A stretch of DNA of 7,539 nt, taken from NCBI GenBank assembly GCA_030040055.1, contig JASHUK010000100.1, positions 1 through 7,539 on the forward strand. The letters are read 5' to 3'. Origin of the DNA: Nitrososphaerales archaeon (lineage in GTDB: Archaea; Thermoproteota; Nitrososphaeria; Nitrososphaerales; Gagatemarchaeaceae). This document shows, piece after piece, positions 6,074 through 7,539 of this stretch (position 1 is the first letter of the stretch; each line of letters begins with the position of its first letter). A model generated the notes under the pieces. That model saw only the letters and a list, made by a program, of their open reading frames with translations. It had not been told where the DNA came from and made no database searches. The position numbers were made by a program, and so were the translations under genes.

Positions 6074-6934
6074 ATGACCAGGGCTGGCCGGGGACGGGGC
6101 CGGAAGGTGAGGATAGGCGTCGCCCAGATGGGGGTGGGCCCCAGTCAAGGAGAGAACCTGAGGAAGGGAGTCCGCATGATAGAGGAGGCGGCGCGGGCGG
6201 GTGCGGACGTGGTCTGCCTCCCCGAGCTCTTCTCCACGAGGTACTTCCCCGAGAGCAGGAGAGGGAGGGCGGCCCCCGAGAGGATCCCCGGACCCACATC
6301 AAGGGCCCTTTCCGACGCGGCGCGCTCCTCCAAGGTGGTCGTCGTCGGCGGGTCGATCTACGAACGAGCCGGGAGGTCCAGCTACAACACCTGCGTCGTC
6401 TTCGACCGGGGAGGGGAGGCTCTCTCAAAGTACAGGAAGGTCCACATCCCCCAGGACGACCACTACTACGAGCAGGACTACTTCTCCTCCGGCCGGACGT
6501 ACAGCGTGGCGAAGACCGCCGCGGGGGTCGTGGGGGCGCTGATCTGCTTCGACCAGTGGTACCCCGAACCAGCCAGAGTATGCAGGCTCATGGGCGCGCA
6601 GATGCTGTTCTATCCGACAGCAATCGGATGGGTCGATGGGATCGACCCCGTCGAGGGGGACTGGAAGAAGGCCTGGGAGGCCGTGCAGGTGGGGCACGCC
6701 ATAGCCAACTCCGTGGTGGTCTGCGCAGTGAACAGGGTGGGGCGTGAGGGGGACACCACATTCTGGGGAGGGTCGTTCGTCTGCGACCAGTTCGGGAAGG
6801 TGCTCTTCAGGGCCGGAGACGAGGAGTCCGTCTCGGTCGTCGAGTGCGACCTCGGGCTGGGGACAGAGGTGGAGGAGGGGTGGGGCTTCATGAGGAACAG
6901 GATGCAGCAGACATACTCGAGAGTGGTGAGGTAG
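6074..6934 (+). CDS. aguB: N-carbamoylputrescine amidase (carbon-nitrogen hydrolase)
   Basis: This cytoplasmic nitrilase-superfamily enzyme hydrolyses N-carbamoylputrescine to putrescine, CO2 and ammonia, the last step of the agmatine route to polyamines. The Glu-Lys-Cys triad is complete: E51 in CLPELF, K122 in YRKVHIPQD and C158 in ICFDQWYPE. The DQWYPE after the cysteine, DDHYYEQDYF (128-137) and the following FSSG are hallmarks of the AguB branch, not of general nitrilases or beta-ureidopropionases. At 286 residues it is of normal length. ATG at 6074 adds a basic lead (MTRAGRGRGRK) before the first strand VRIGVAQM; GTG at 6107 would remove it, but TATA spacing favours the ATG. It is followed in the same frame by aguA, supporting the pathway assignment. 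It ends with TAG. Confidence 0.94.
   Translation: MTRAGRGRGRKVRIGVAQMGVGPSQGENLRKGVRMIEEAARAGADVVCLPELFSTRYFPESRRGRAAPERIPGPTSRALSDAARSSKVVVVGGSIYERAGRSSYNTCVVFDRGGEALSKYRKVHIPQDDHYYEQDYFSSGRTYSVAKTAAGVVGALICFDQWYPEPARVCRLMGAQMLFYPTAIGWVDGIDPVEGDWKKAWEAVQVGHAIANSVVVCAVNRVGREGDTTFWGGSFVCDQFGKVLFRAGDEESVSVVECDLGLGTEVEEGWGFMRNRMQQTYSRVVR
6928..6932 (+). promoter_or_regulatory. Possible ribosome site for aguA upstream of the ATG
   Basis: GAGGT lies across the aguB stop, 5 nt before ACG at 6938-6940. No comparable motif precedes ATG 6971, where the preceding bases are CGGCTACAGG. If used, it would set the aguA start 11 codons earlier and include the conserved TPSSLGYR stretch. Confidence 0.3.
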
Positions 6935-6970
6935 CTCACGGGGCGGACGCCCTCGTCGCTCGGCTACAGG

Positions 6971-7539
6971 ATGCCCGCCGAGTGGGAGCCGCACGAAGCG
7001 ACGTGGATATCGTGGCCGAAGGACCCCCAGACATTCCCGGGGGACATCCTCCCCAAGGTGGAGGAGGCCTACGGCAGGATGGTCAGGGCGCTCTGCAGGG
7101 GGGAGGAGGTCAAGGTACTCGTCGACGGCGCAGCCGGAGAAGCGAGGGCCAGGTCGCACCTCCCGGCGGAGGGGGTGGCCTACCGCAGGATCAGGACGGT
7201 CGACGTCTGGGTCAGGGACTACGGACCCATCTACGTCAAGGGGAGGGGGCTGGCGGCGACGAAGTGGGTCTTCAACGCGTGGGGGGGGAAGTACGAGGAC
7301 CTGATGCCGGACGACTACTCCGGAGAGGCGATAGCCGCATCGACCGGGCTGGAGGTGTTCAGGACGGGGAAGGTGCTGGAAGGGGGGTCCGTCGACACGG
7401 ACGGGGAAGGGACGGTGCTGACCACCAGGCAGTGTCTGCTGAACCCCAACCGAAACCCGGGGCTCGGCGAGAAGGGGGTAGAGGACGCCCTGTCGGACTA
7501 CCTTGGGGCGAAGAAGGTCGTCTGGCTCGGAGGAGGGAT
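6971..7539 (+). CDS. aguA: Agmatine deiminase, N-terminal part (cut by right edge)
   Basis: This enzyme converts agmatine to N-carbamoylputrescine and ammonia, supplying AguB encoded just upstream. The visible 189 residues from ATG 6971 begin MPAEWEPHEATWISWPKDP. They contain VWVRDYGP (79-86), FNAWGGKY (101-108), LEGGSVDTDGEGT (136-148) and TRQCLLNPNRNP (152-163), all characteristic of the agmatine deiminase/PAD-like family. The catalytic His and C-terminal Cys lie beyond the window. Start choice is uncertain: 13 codons separate the aguB TAG from this ATG in the same frame, encoding LTGRTPSSLGYR. Many homologues have a TP..LGYRMPAEWE N-terminus, so the true start may lie upstream at a non-ATG codon such as ACG 6938, which follows GAGGT by 5 nt. 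H. pylori agmatine deiminase begins near the ATG position, so 6971 remains credible. A G8 run at 7281-7288 is read in frame. Confidence 0.9.
   Translation, partial: MPAEWEPHEATWISWPKDPQTFPGDILPKVEEAYGRMVRALCRGEEVKVLVDGAAGEARARSHLPAEGVAYRRIRTVDVWVRDYGPIYVKGRGLAATKWVFNAWGGKYEDLMPDDYSGEAIAASTGLEVFRTGKVLEGGSVDTDGEGTVLTTRQCLLNPNRNPGLGEKGVEDALSDYLGAKKVVWLGGG

Noticed and set aside
5982..6428. Upstream half of the long open frame that ends with the MscS gene
   Set aside because: It lies antisense to aguB, which has a full catalytic triad, and its translation is Pro/Arg/Ser-rich without membrane or domain character. MscS similarity only begins near 5895.
5437..6747. A 436-codon plus-strand open frame spanning mscS and aguB
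   Set aside because: It is antisense to mscS and out of frame with aguB; the product is low-complexity and matches nothing recognisable.
6932..6970. aguB-aguA fusion by readthrough or pyrrolysine at TAG 6932-6934
   Set aside because: The two genes are in the same frame, but TAG ends most other genes here and both enzymes are complete families on their own. Separate initiation is simpler.
7281..7288. G8 run in aguA as a frameshift or slippage site
   Set aside because: The run reads in frame through the conserved WGGK motif, with normal family sequence on both sides.

Overview
The window is GC-rich and looks archaeal. It carries a complete crenarchaeal/thaumarchaeal-style family B DNA polymerase. 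AGG dominates among arginine codons. Several short AT islands look like TATA boxes (TTTATAT, TTAATT, TTTATG, GATATA), and two of them lie about 27 nt upstream of a start codon, as expected for leaderless archaeal transcripts. A TACK-superphylum archaeon (Thermoproteota, possibly a thaumarchaeal or related lineage) is the best guess from the polymerase. Nothing here fixes the genus.

Layout. (1) Positions 1-263, minus strand: the N-terminal part of an unrecognised multi-pass membrane protein, running off the left edge. (2) 264-414: a divergent promoter region. (3) 415-2943, plus: polB, a replicative or repair DNA polymerase with intact exonuclease and polymerase motifs and a degenerate PCNA-binding-like tail. 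(4) 2940-5213, minus: a three-gene ABC-2-type exporter operon read in the order ATPase, permease, small two-TM protein with an outside domain. Its last gene converges on polB, and the two stop codons share one CTAG. (5) 5214-5393: the leader and promoter region of that operon. (6) 5394-5981, minus: a short MscS-type mechanosensitive channel that stops after the beta domain. (7) 5982-6073: a compact divergent promoter. (8) 6074 to the right edge, plus: aguB (N-carbamoylputrescine amidase), then aguA (agmatine deiminase), cut by the window end. Together these two make putrescine from agmatine.

The blocks are functionally separate: DNA synthesis, export of an unknown substrate, osmotic or tension response, and polyamine synthesis. 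I see no CRISPR array, transposon, tRNA or rRNA, and no clearly new system. The most interesting signals are about gene expression. Two genes (the permease and aguA) have family-like N-terminal sequence extending upstream of any ATG, GTG or TTG start, and in both an ACG codon sits 5-6 nt after a Shine-Dalgarno-like GAGG motif. The ABC ATPase has an unusual signature motif and no recognisable Q-loop glutamine. The MscS channel lacks the usual cytoplasmic cage domain. Five of the six stop codons in the window are TAG.
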